This document shows positions 52,411-61,500 of a stretch of DNA of 64,000 nt, one piece after another. This DNA comes from Nocardia arizonensis. GTDB lineage: Bacteria > Actinomycetota > Actinomycetes > Mycobacteriales > Mycobacteriaceae. Numbering within the stretch: position 1 is the stretch's first letter; the number at the start of each line of letters is the position of its first letter. Below the pieces are notes generated by a model, which searched no databases, was not told where the DNA came from, and saw only the letters and a program-made list of their open reading frames with translations. The stretch spans positions 27,976-91,975 of the forward strand of contig NZ_LGYZ01000093.1 of NCBI RefSeq assembly GCF_001310275.1, read 5' to 3'. The translations under genes and the position numbers were made by a program.

Positions 52411-53487
52411 ATGTCCACCGTAGGAGAATATTTCGATTCGACGATCATTCGCGGCATCCACGAGGGAATCGGCACGCCGGGCGTGGTGCAGGCCATGCAC
52501 GGCACCCCGCGCGACGGCGCGCTGGAACTCATGACCGGTACCGCGGGCGCCGCGGGCGATGCGGGTCCGGCGGGATATCCGTTCCGCTGGGAAGGCGACA
52601 TCGCCGACCAGAGCGCACTCAACGCGCTCGCGGGCGGACTCGGCCTCGCCCACGCGGGCAAGGCGTGGCGGGTGGTGTCGACCAATGCCCTGATGTATTG
52701 GAATGGAACGAGTTTCGACTCATTCGCCGAGGCGTTCGGCGGCATGGGCCCGGACGGGCAGCCGTGTTCGATCGCCATCGGGACGGTCGACACCGGACCC
52801 GTGGGCAGTCCGCTCCAGGTCACCGTCACCGGGACACCGCCGAATCTCACGCTCTCGCTGACCGTCCCACGCGGTGTCAAGGGTCTGACCGGTGAGGACG
52901 GGCCCCCCGGTCCGCTGCGCCAGGCGGCGGACTACGCCGACGGCACCCATGTCGACAACGCGGTCCCGGTGTGGAACGACGTGACCCAGAAGTGGACGCC
53001 GGCGGCGTATCCGGGACTGCGGGGTCCGTGGTCGATCGTCGAGGAGACGGCTTGGGACGGCGGCGCGGGCTTCTCGGCCTCGCAGACCAATGTCGCGACC
53101 TCGCCCAACACCATCGCGCAGCTGAACATCCCGGCGCAGGACACGGCATGGCGACCGGTGCTGTCCGGCGGTGTCGCGGTGCGCACCACCGAGGCGTCGA
53201 GCAGCTTCAGCACGCGCGTCGACGCCGAGGTGCGGATCGGATCCAACAGCGGCCAACTGGTCGGCATCGGTATCGGCTGGCCGTTCGGGCTGGAGAACTA
53301 CAACCGCTTCCGTCCCTGTTTCGGCGCCAGGATCACCGACCCGACCGGGTCGGTGGGTGTCATCGCCGCGGGCACGGCCGTCACCCTGTACGTCGTGCTG
53401 CGACGCGGGCAGGGCAGTTCCAACTACACCTACAACCGGACCGGCGCGCAGCTCGTGTGCTGGGCACAACCAGTGGCGGCATCATGA
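52411..53487 (+). CDS. Tail fibre protein 2
   Basis: A 358-residue protein; its AAGGAGGTGA ribosome binding site overlaps the stop of the upstream gene. Structure: N-terminal WEGDIADQSALNALAGG module, KAWRVVSTNALMYWNG (a beta pair often seen in phage tail proteins), then TPPNLTLSLTVPRGVKGLTG and GPPGPLR, and a C-terminal beta domain around DTAWRPVLSGGVAV. It is a paralogue of its two neighbours. Its stop overlaps the next start (ATGA). Confidence 0.75.
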   Translation: MSTVGEYFDSTIIRGIHEGIGTPGVVQAMHGTPRDGALELMTGTAGAAGDAGPAGYPFRWEGDIADQSALNALAGGLGLAHAGKAWRVVSTNALMYWNGTSFDSFAEAFGGMGPDGQPCSIAIGTVDTGPVGSPLQVTVTGTPPNLTLSLTVPRGVKGLTGEDGPPGPLRQAADYADGTHVDNAVPVWNDVTQKWTPAAYPGLRGPWSIVEETAWDGGAGFSASQTNVATSPNTIAQLNIPAQDTAWRPVLSGGVAVRTTEASSSFSTRVDAEVRIGSNSGQLVGIGIGWPFGLENYNRFRPCFGARITDPTGSVGVIAAGTAVTLYVVLRRGQGSSNYTYNRTGAQLVCWAQPVAAS

Positions 53488-54530
53488 CCGACGACCAGAA
53501 CATCGTCTTCGACGACGACATCATGATCACCATGCGCGGGGTGTCCGATTCGGTCGGACTGCCCTACACGGTGAACCCGATGGAAATCGTGGACCGACAG
53601 GCCCTGGTGGAGATCCGTGAGGGCGGGACCGGCCCGGCCGGACCGGACGGCGACCCAGCGTGGCCGTGGCTGTGGCAGGGCGATATCGCCGACACCGCAG
53701 CGCTTTTCGCCCTCGAACCGACCACCGCCGACGCGCGCAAGGCGTGGCGTGTGGTCGCCGAGAACAGCGTCTACTACTGGACCGGACTCGAATTCATCGC
53801 GTTCGCCGACGCATTCGGCGCGGCCGGGCGCAAAGGCGCGCCGAACGTGCTCACCGGATCCGGTGTCGCGGGCGCGACCGGGTCCGAGGCCGCCGCCGAG
53901 ATCACCGGTGCCGCCCCGAATCAGCAGTTGCGCATCACCTTCCCGCGCGGTGAGACCGGCGACGTGGGCGCACCCGGCGGCGCGGGCCGAATCCGGGATG
54001 CAAGCGACATCCTGATCGACGACGCCCATCCACTCGGTCAGGACTACGTACTCGCCTGGAGTACCGCACTCGGCAAGTTCCGACCGGTGCCGAGTCCGGC
54101 GCCCGCCGGGCCGTGGGCCATCGCCAGTAACCAGTTCACCGGCGGCACCAACCTCTCCGAGGCCGTGCGCACCGTCGCCACGGCTACCATTCCGGCCCAG
54201 CCGGTGCCGTGGCGGCCGCGGGTCGAAGGCGGACTCACCGTGCAGACACATGTCGCCACTCTCGGCGCCGCGCGCTGCGATATCGAGGTGCGCGTCGGCG
54301 GTCCCGAAGGCGAAATGGTCGGCTACGGCTACACCCTGGGCGCAAGCAATGTCATCCGCTCGCCGATACTCCCGAAATTCGAGTACGCGATGTCGCCCGC
54401 GTCGACGCTCGGTGTCGTGCCCGCGAACCAGACGACCACCCTCTACGTCCTCGTGCGTCGGGTCGGCACCGCCAATTACAGCGTCATCACAACCGGCGCG
54501 CAGCTCATCGTCTACGCCGAAACGGTCTAG
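53484..54530 (+). CDS. Tail fibre protein 3
   Basis: A 348-residue protein starting at ATG 53484 (MTDDQNIVFDDDIMITM). It repeats the architecture of the previous gene: LWQGDIADTAALFALE, KAWRVVAENSVYYWTG, PNQQLRITFPRGETGDVG, then a C-terminal domain around PVPWRPRVEGGLTV. Compared with gene 2 it has diverged strongly outside these blocks. The tandem copies suggest duplication of a fibre or upper-baseplate component. Confidence 0.75.
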   Translation: MTDDQNIVFDDDIMITMRGVSDSVGLPYTVNPMEIVDRQALVEIREGGTGPAGPDGDPAWPWLWQGDIADTAALFALEPTTADARKAWRVVAENSVYYWTGLEFIAFADAFGAAGRKGAPNVLTGSGVAGATGSEAAAEITGAAPNQQLRITFPRGETGDVGAPGGAGRIRDASDILIDDAHPLGQDYVLAWSTALGKFRPVPSPAPAGPWAIASNQFTGGTNLSEAVRTVATATIPAQPVPWRPRVEGGLTVQTHVATLGAARCDIEVRVGGPEGEMVGYGYTLGASNVIRSPILPKFEYAMSPASTLGVVPANQTTTLYVLVRRVGTANYSVITTGAQLIVYAETV

Positions 54531-54556
54531 CGGCGACCGCCTTCCACCGAGCCACC

Positions 54557-54578
54557 GGGCAGCCGTCCGCGGCTGCCC
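54557..54578 (+). promoter_or_regulatory. Hairpin between fibre genes
   Basis: GGGCAGCCG-TCCG-CGGCTGCCC, a nine-base stem 22 bp before the ATG of the receptor-fibre gene. It could be an mRNA stability or processing element; there is no T-tract. Confidence 0.45.
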
Positions 54579-54600
54579 GCCGTCCGAAAGGCATTGATCC

Positions 54601-55887
54601 ATGGCTGATCTGCCCCCTCTGAAATACGGAAAGGTCGTCGGGCGCTTCCTCGCCAATATCAGCGACGGCCCCGACATCGGCGACCTGCCCGAGTTCCCGC
54701 CACTGAGCGGAACGGTCACCTTCCTCGCCGAGGCGCCGAAGGTGCTGGTCGCCGACGCGCAACCGGCCCCGGCCACCTACGTCCAGCTGCCCAACCACTA
54801 CGAATGCTCCCTCGACGAATTCGGCTATCTCACCTGGCGCGGACGCCGCGGAGTCCGACTGGTCGCGCCGAACGCCGACACCAACCCCTCCGACTGGACC
54901 TGGCGGGCCTCCTTCGACCTGTCCTACGACGGTGAGCGGGTGCCGCTGGAATCCTTCAGTTTCCATGTGCCCGAATATGTTCCGGGCCCGGACAGCGAAG
55001 ATCCCGACACCGGGTCGATCGGCCTGGTCGATCTCACGCTCGCCTCGCCGGTCCCCGCCTCGGCGGGTGCCGCCGTGGTCGTCGGACCCCGCGGCGAGGG
55101 AATCAAGATCGACGGTCGGGTCGCGACCTATTCCGCGCTGCCCGCGACCCCCGCCGAGGGCGCGCAGTACGTAGTGGCCGCCGACGGCCTGCTCTACGTC
55201 TACCACGCGGCAGCGGGCGGCTGGCTGCCCGACGGTCAGGGCGTCGTCATCCGCGGACCCGTCGGCGCGAGCGACTGGGCGAGCATCACGGGTAAGCCGA
55301 CGACCTTCGCCCCGATCATCGGCGCCACCGCCACCACCGCGGTCGCGGGCGACGATCCGCGCCTCACCGATGCGCGCACCCCCGTCTCGCACACCCACCC
55401 GGCCGCGCAGATCTCCGATTCGACCACGGTCGGACGGTCGGTGCTGACCGCCGCCGACGCGGCCGCCGCCCGCACGGCCATCGGCACCATCGCGAGCACC
55501 GACACGCGACTGACCGATGCCAGGACACCCACCCTCACCGACCAGATCTACGACATCGCCCTCAAATCGCACGGCGGCAATCGCGCCACCGGCGCGGGAA
55601 ACATCATGCCCGAGGGTCTGCGGCTCGAACGCAAGGTCACCGTCAGCTCGGTCACCTATCGCGGCGAGACCGCGGGCACCGGCAACCTCGTGGTGGAACT
55701 GCGCCAGAACGGCACCGCGGTGTCGGGCACCTCGGCGACCATCGCCGCGGCCAACCACGCCATCGACACCACCGTCACCGGGACGTGGGTGTTCAACGCC
55801 GGCGATCGGATCACCGTGTACATCACGACCGCCGACAGTCCGGTGGGCAAGGGCATGCAGGCGAGTCTCAAAGGGGTGACCTCCTGA
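54601..55887 (+). CDS. Receptor-type tail fibre
   Basis: A 428-residue protein with GAAAGG upstream of ATG 54601. The N-terminal ~130 residues form a beta domain (tail attachment). The centre contains DDPRLTDARTPVSHTHPAAQISDST and a second DTRLTDARTPTLTDQ, both outlined; the DxRLTDARTP-SHTHPA repeat is characteristic of tail fibre shafts. The C-terminal ~110 residues (RLERKVTVSSVTYRGETAG in outline) probably form the receptor-binding jelly roll. Hosts are unknown. The stop overlaps the next gene. Confidence 0.78.
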   Translation: MADLPPLKYGKVVGRFLANISDGPDIGDLPEFPPLSGTVTFLAEAPKVLVADAQPAPATYVQLPNHYECSLDEFGYLTWRGRRGVRLVAPNADTNPSDWTWRASFDLSYDGERVPLESFSFHVPEYVPGPDSEDPDTGSIGLVDLTLASPVPASAGAAVVVGPRGEGIKIDGRVATYSALPATPAEGAQYVVAADGLLYVYHAAAGGWLPDGQGVVIRGPVGASDWASITGKPTTFAPIIGATATTAVAGDDPRLTDARTPVSHTHPAAQISDSTTVGRSVLTAADAAAARTAIGTIASTDTRLTDARTPTLTDQIYDIALKSHGGNRATGAGNIMPEGLRLERKVTVSSVTYRGETAGTGNLVVELRQNGTAVSGTSATIAAANHAIDTTVTGTWVFNAGDRITVYITTADSPVGKGMQASLKGVTS

Positions 55888-56336
55888 TGCCGTTCGTGAT
55901 CGCGGGCGGGACGGTGCCGTTCACGCCGACGTCGATGACGAAGAACGGCGCCTGGCAGATGACGATTCCGGGTGGCGGCGTCACCTGGTACCAGGTGCCG
56001 AGTTGGACCGCCGAAACGGGCGCCTACCCGGGCTCGGTCGTCGTCGGGAACGCACTCCAGGTCTCGTCGGACAAGGCAGGCGCCACCGTCCAGGCCAGTC
56101 TGCCGTTCTCGGGCGGCACCGGCGGGTCCACCAAGCAGCAGGCCCGGCTCCTGGTGGACGGCGTCGTCGTCGCCACCGGGTCCCAGGTGACCGGCGTCTC
56201 GGGAACGCTGACCGTCAGCGCGACCGTCGACGTGTCAGCGGGATCGGCCGTGACCGTGGAGACCACGACCGACGCGAGCCTTCAGTCCTGGGCCGCGAGC
56301 GTCACCGCTACCACCGGCTACGTACGGATCACCTGA
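55887..56336 (+). CDS. Small beta-rich tail-tip/fibre accessory protein
   Basis: A 149-residue protein beginning at ATG 55887 within the stop of the fibre gene. It is almost entirely Thr/Ser/Val/Gly (MPFVIAGGTVPFTPTSMTKNG), with segments such as TLTVSATVDVSAGSAVTVET typical of beta-sandwich domains. It may be a fibre tip or chaperone encoded with the fibre. No family recognised, but tight coupling makes it a particle component. Confidence 0.65.
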   Translation: MPFVIAGGTVPFTPTSMTKNGAWQMTIPGGGVTWYQVPSWTAETGAYPGSVVVGNALQVSSDKAGATVQASLPFSGGTGGSTKQQARLLVDGVVVATGSQVTGVSGTLTVSATVDVSAGSAVTVETTTDASLQSWAASVTATTGYVRIT

Positions 56337-56376
56337 CCACACCCGATTTCATCCCCCAGAGAAAGGCGGTACCCCC

Positions 56377-57153
56377 ATGTCGCGAACCGGTGATCCGGTA
56401 TGGCTGGCCGATGCGTTGCGCGAGGAGGGTTTGCGCGTCGCCGAATTCCCGGGCTGGCGCGAGCGCGGCCACGGCGATTTCGGCGATATCTGGGGGGTGA
56501 TCGCGCACCACACCGGTGGTTCGCGCACGCCAGCGTCGGAAATTGCTTACGGCATACCGACATTGGAAGGCCCCCTGTCCCAGTTGCACCTCGCCCAGGA
56601 CGGCACCGTAACGGTGGTCGCCGCGGGCGTGGCCTGGCACGCGGGCCGCGGATCATGGCCCGGTCTGCCCGAGGACGACGCCAATTCCCACACGATCGGC
56701 ATCGAGGCCGCCAACAACGGCACCGAGGGTTGGTCGACGGCGCAATACGACGCCTATGTGGGCTGTTGTGCGGCGATCCTGCGCAGGCTGGGCTACGGGG
56801 CCGATCGCGTGATCGGCCACAAGGAATGGGCCGGAACCGAACAAGGTAAATGGGACCCCGGCGCCATGGACATGGACCAATTCCGCGCCGATATCGCGGA
56901 ACGTTTGAAAGGCGGTGTGCTGATGGCACTTTCCGACCAAGAGCAGCGTGAACTGTTGGACAAGCTGCGCCGTGTGCATTTCGAGTTGACCTATGGCTTC
57001 CAGTCGCGGGTCGCGGATTCGGAGTACCGCGACACCGTGGCGGGTTACGTGCTGAACGCCGACGCCGCCGACTACCGCGCCGAACAGCGTTTGAAGGCAC
57101 TGGAACTCAAGCTCGACCGCCTGCTGTCCGCCACCGTCGAGGAGAAACGCTGA
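56377..57153 (+). CDS. Endolysin, N-acetylmuramoyl-L-alanine amidase
   Basis: A 258-residue amidase_2/PGRP-type enzyme cutting the MurNAc-L-Ala bond of peptidoglycan. Zinc ligands are His44 or His45 in VIAHHTGG, His148 in IGHKEW and Asp160 in KWDPGAMD, with His88 in AWHAGRG also conserved. The C-terminal ~80 residues are a charged helical segment rather than a known wall-binding domain. GAAAGG lies 12 bases before ATG 56377. It overlaps the first holin gene by one base, a lysis cassette. Confidence 0.9.
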   Translation: MSRTGDPVWLADALREEGLRVAEFPGWRERGHGDFGDIWGVIAHHTGGSRTPASEIAYGIPTLEGPLSQLHLAQDGTVTVVAAGVAWHAGRGSWPGLPEDDANSHTIGIEAANNGTEGWSTAQYDAYVGCCAAILRRLGYGADRVIGHKEWAGTEQGKWDPGAMDMDQFRADIAERLKGGVLMALSDQEQRELLDKLRRVHFELTYGFQSRVADSEYRDTVAGYVLNADAADYRAEQRLKALELKLDRLLSATVEEKR

Positions 57154-57362
57154 TGCGCATCGATCGACTACCCGAACCGGCCCTGATCCGTTCGGTTCTG
57201 GTCGCCGTCACCGGCGTACTCGCCTATTTCCTCGGCCATACGATCGATACCGCGTGGATCGAGGGCGCGCTGACCGTCTACGGCCTGCTGACCCCGATCA
57301 TCGCCGGCGTGCTGATCCGGCCCGCGGTGACCCCGGTCGCGCGCCAGGACGGTGGCAGGTGA
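57153..57362 (+). CDS. Holin
   Basis: A 69-residue protein with two hydrophobic segments, LIRSVLVAVTGVLAYFLGH and ALTVYGLLTPIIAGVLI, joined by a short turn, and a charged C-terminus (RQDGGR). It directly follows the amidase (TGATG overlap), where actinobacteriophages place their holin. It would perforate the membrane and release the endolysin. Confidence 0.8.
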   Translation: MRIDRLPEPALIRSVLVAVTGVLAYFLGHTIDTAWIEGALTVYGLLTPIIAGVLIRPAVTPVARQDGGR

Positions 57363-57661
57363 CAGCGCCATCCTGGTTGAATCCGGAGTTGGTGCAGGCA
57401 TCCGGCATGGCGATGGCCTCGGTGATCGGTGCGGTCACCGCGTGGCAGGCGCGTGAGGTCAACAAGTTACGCACCCGCGTGGAATCCCTTGAAACCCAAG
57501 CGGTGGACGACAAGAAGCGTTTCCGCGACGCGATCCGACTGATCCGCGCATTGCAGGACCATATCGACGAACTCCGCCTGTTCCTCCGCATCCACGTCCC
57601 CGGCCAGGAACCCCCCGAAGCCCACTACACGATCCCCGCCTCCCTCGAAGAGGAAATCTGA
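57359..57661 (+). CDS. Second holin-type protein (one helix + coiled coil)
   Basis: A 100-residue protein starting at GTG 57359 and overlapping the holin by 4 bp. One hydrophobic helix (ASGMAMASVIGAVTAW) is followed by a coiled coil (REVNKLRTRVESLETQ, DDKKRFRDAIRLIRALQDHI). This resembles the DUF2746-like partner holins of mycobacteriophages. It is the last gene of the tail and lysis set. Confidence 0.7.
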   Translation: MTAPSWLNPELVQASGMAMASVIGAVTAWQAREVNKLRTRVESLETQAVDDKKRFRDAIRLIRALQDHIDELRLFLRIHVPGQEPPEAHYTIPASLEEEI

Positions 57662-57699
57662 CCTCCGCGTTTACTGAAGGGGAAGTAAGTATGTCGACC

Positions 57700-58440
57700 T
57701 CACGCGGGATTTGCTGCGGCGTTCCGGATGTGGGTCGGCGAAGAACCCGCGGATGATGCGCGGCATCTTCTGCGGCCGCCGCAGGGCGCCGAGGACGAGA
57801 GGCAGAACTGGTCAGGGCCGGGTGACGGTCTTGCGGCCGACATGATCGGCCTTGACGTTTTCTCGAACCTATTCGTCGGGGGTTGAGCTGCGGAGAGCGG
57901 CGGGAAGCCGGACAGTCGCAGCCGCCCTTCGGTACCCGCTACGTAGTTCTTCACCGCCGAGCGGTGGTCGGGGTGGTCGTCGACGATCGTGTAGGCGGGT
58001 TACTATTGTCGCGCAGCAGTTTCCGGCAGAATTCGATGAACCGTGCGGCATCGAGGGCGCCGGCGATCAAGGCGAACCGCAGCAAACCCTGCGCGGAAAC
58101 CGCCGAGATCATGTTCACCGATAACCTCGCCGGGTGCGCCCCGTTCTCCATCTGCTCCACCGCACGCAACCGCGACACCTCGCAGCGCCATAGCTGCGTC
58201 TGTTTCTGAATTCGAAGGTTTCCGCCCACTTCTCGATCACCGAATCCGAGCCCTGGTCCATATACGGATCGGGGCTTTCTGCTGTGCGGAGTCAACGGCA
58301 CCGCCACTCTCTGGACCAATTCGCACCGGATCCCGGATGGTCCGTGACGCGGATGTTCTCGCATCGAACAGCATGCGCACACACACGATCGCAATAGCGG
58401 CCGGTCGCGACGATGTCGCCTCGCCGCTGCCCGCTTCATC
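57700..58440 (-). pseudogene. IS630-like transposase remnant
   Basis: Two overlapping minus-strand frames show parts of an IS630-family DDE transposase. One has SVNMISAVSAQGLLRFALIAG and ALDAARFIEFCRKLL. The other, further on, has VKNYVAGTEGRLRLSGFPP and, at its end, SPTHIRNAAANPA (degenerate FFADPHxRxAA). The helix-turn-helix N-terminus is missing and a frameshift separates the pieces, so it cannot be active. No inverted repeats were found. It sits between the tail module and the toxin gene. Confidence 0.7.
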
Positions 58441-58506
58441 CGGACTGCCAGTTAGCCGATTCCGCTTCCGGGTCGGCATTCCGTCTCCTCGCCACCGGAG
58501 GATGTC

Positions 58507-61500
58507 ATGGCCGATAGTGCCGCCCGAGTCTATGTACCGGACTATTCCTGGATACACAATCGTGCCGAGTGGATTCGCACCGCCACCCCCGCGTCGAGCA
58601 TCGAAGCCGACACCGGCGAGGACAGGCTCGACCGGCGGGTTCACAACTTAAACGGCATGACACCCACAAGCGCGGCGGCTCGGCTGGCCCGCATTCACGC
58701 CTCCACCGACATGATCGAGCACTTCCGCGTCGCCGCCAGAACGCAGGACTCCGAATCACGCGGCGCGGGCACATTCCCACCCGCCACATCCAAACCCGCC
58801 CCCGCCGTGGACCGGCCGGTCGACCAGCCGATCTCACCACCCACGGGCACCGACAACAACCGCCCGTCCGCCGAGGATGATCTCGAATACGCGCACCAGC
58901 ACCCCGATCCCACCACACCGAGTACGCAAGCGCCCCCACCCTCCTCCACACCATCGACCCGACCATCACCACCCGCGACCGCACCGCAACCAACCGCGCC
59001 CCCGGCGCCCACCGACTCGGCGCCGCCCGAGCAGCGTCAAAGCGACGGTCTGCCACTGGTCATGGATCCCGCACTGGTAGCGCAGAACCCGCTGTTCCAA
59101 CAGATCTACAACCCCGACGGCACCCGCCGCACACCACCCCCACCCGCGCCACCGGTAGACAGCCCCGCACCATCGGGAATCCCTGCTCCGACGACACCGG
59201 TCGAACACACCTTCCTGGGGCAACTCGTCCTCGGCACCGAACCGAACACCCCCGCACCACCGGCCTCGGCGACGACTGCACTGGCCCTGATCATCCCGGA
59301 GGCCGTGAACCTGCCCGGCCCCTCGAACACCACGACAGCTCAGGTATCGCCGCCGTCGCCGGAGATCATGGACGCGAGCCGAGTCGAGGAGATCCTGCCC
59401 GAAGGCGTCGAAATCCCGCAGCGCGGCGCAGCGGCGTCGGAATGGGTCGACGGCAACGGCACCCGAGGATCGCTATCGATCGACGAGTACGGCCAAAGAC
59501 ATTGGCGCTTCCTGCAATCCGACGGCCGCCTCATCGAAGTCACCCAAGGCGGCGGCAGCGACGGCGCCGACCGACCCTGGACCCGAACCAAGATCACCGA
59601 ACCCGACGCGCCCGCACCACGTGTCGACACCTACGCCACCAACGGCGTCACCGCCTACGTCGACACCGTCGACGACCTCGAGACCCGGGTCGTCCTCCAC
59701 CAAGGCGGAGACGAAGCGATCGAGGAACATCACGGCGGCAGCGACGGCGCCGACCGGCCCTGGACCCAGACCACCCAACTCACCGATCACGGCCCGTTCA
59801 TCACCATCGCCGGACCACAGTCCACCACCTGGCAGACCCAATTCGGCGACCGGATCCACACCAGAACCGTCGAATTCGCCGGAGGCGAATCCGAATCGAT
59901 GTCCTCCGTCGACGGCACAGGCCCCGGTTGGGCGAACTCCATCTCGGCGGAAGGTTTACGCACCGACATCACCACCTTCGACGGACACCCCGTCGCGGGC
60001 ACATTCACCGACGAGGACGGAACCGAACTCGGTCACCTCAGGACCACCAACGGCATCACAGAATTCGTGGCAACCCCCGCCTACCTCGACCGCGAATTCC
60101 CCGGGCAGGGTCTGGACTCGCTGCGCGTGGTATTCGGTCCACTCGGTGCGAACACCTTCTACCGACAGATCAACCTCACCGGCGAACAGAACCGCCCCGC
60201 CATGCCCGCCGACATACCCGGCTGGACCCGCTCCGGCCCCGCCCCGCAACGTGGTCACGGTCTGCCCGACAGCCTCGCTCACTCGTGGACGGTCCTGTCC
60301 GATCAAGTCGCCAACTACTGGGCAGGCCCCTTCATCTCCGCCATGCACCCCCGTGCCGGCTCCGACGGGATAGCGATACCCCGCTATCAACCTCCACCGG
60401 AACGACAGCACAGCCTCGGCGAAACCGCTTGGGCCGCAGCCGACATCATCGGCCTCGCAACACTGTTCGTTCCCCTGCCGCTTCCATCCGCCGCCCGCCT
60501 GGCCCCCTACCTCACCCGCGCCGCAGCCACCGGACGGGTCGCGGCCACCGGCGCGGGCAGGGGACTGGCCGCCGCGGCAACCACCATCGCCATCGGGCAG
60601 CACACGGCGACGGGAATCCGCACGGGAATCGACACGATGCGGTCCGCGGGGGCCGCGATCAAGCAGGCGGCGCAATCGGGAGCGAGCGCATCCGGCACGT
60701 ACCTGAGCCGAACAACTATGACGCTGCGTACCACGGTCACAAGGGCGTGGGACAACGCACGCGGTCTTCCGGCTGGAAAGTACCTCGAAAAGCCATATGT
60801 CAGGGAAGCGCTGGAGCGCGCGAATCGCGACGGCGGTCCGGTCGAGTTGCCGATCGGCACCGTTCCCACGGGCGACGCGATACGTCACCTGCTGACCAAT
60901 AACAAGAGCCTTCTGCAAGCGCTTCAATCGAACAAACTGATGGAACGCTACCTGCTGGAAGAGTCGGACACGCTTTTGTCGCTGTTGCAGCGCCCCAAGG
61001 CGATCGATATCGTGGACGACGCGTTGCGCGGCCTGCGTTACCGGATGAAATACGTGCCTGCCAATGGGGATGAGATCGTCGAGCTGACCAAAGTCACCGA
61101 CGCGCAGCGCGCGATATCGGAGAGGGCGCAGAGATCTGTTCGGGCGGTTACCGGAGGGACGGGAAAGAAGCCGACCCAGCCGGGATTCGACTACGGGAGA
61201 CAACAGGATCCGGGCTATGTAAGTGCGTTCCTGGATGATTTGTATGCCAAGTTCCCCGCAGCGCAGGGTCAGCTCAAGCGTCTCGCGGATGACCTGTCGA
61301 GATCTCTCGGCGGTGTAGCGTACGGGCGGAAAGTGGCCAAGGGGCGGGCGCGTGCCATGCAAAAGATCGATGGATGGGAAGGTGACGCCTCCAGATTGAT
61401 CGATATGGCTGGCGCGAGTATTACGTTCAAAACGGTCGACAAGATCTATCGAGCGTTGGACGACATCCAGAAATCGGGGATGAAAATCCTCTACCTGGAA

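Noticed and set aside
36265..58506. Integrase, attachment sites or tRNA insertion point for a prophage
   Set aside because: No integrase or recombinase motif, no tRNA and no flanking direct repeats could be found, so an ordinary prophage annotation is not supported.
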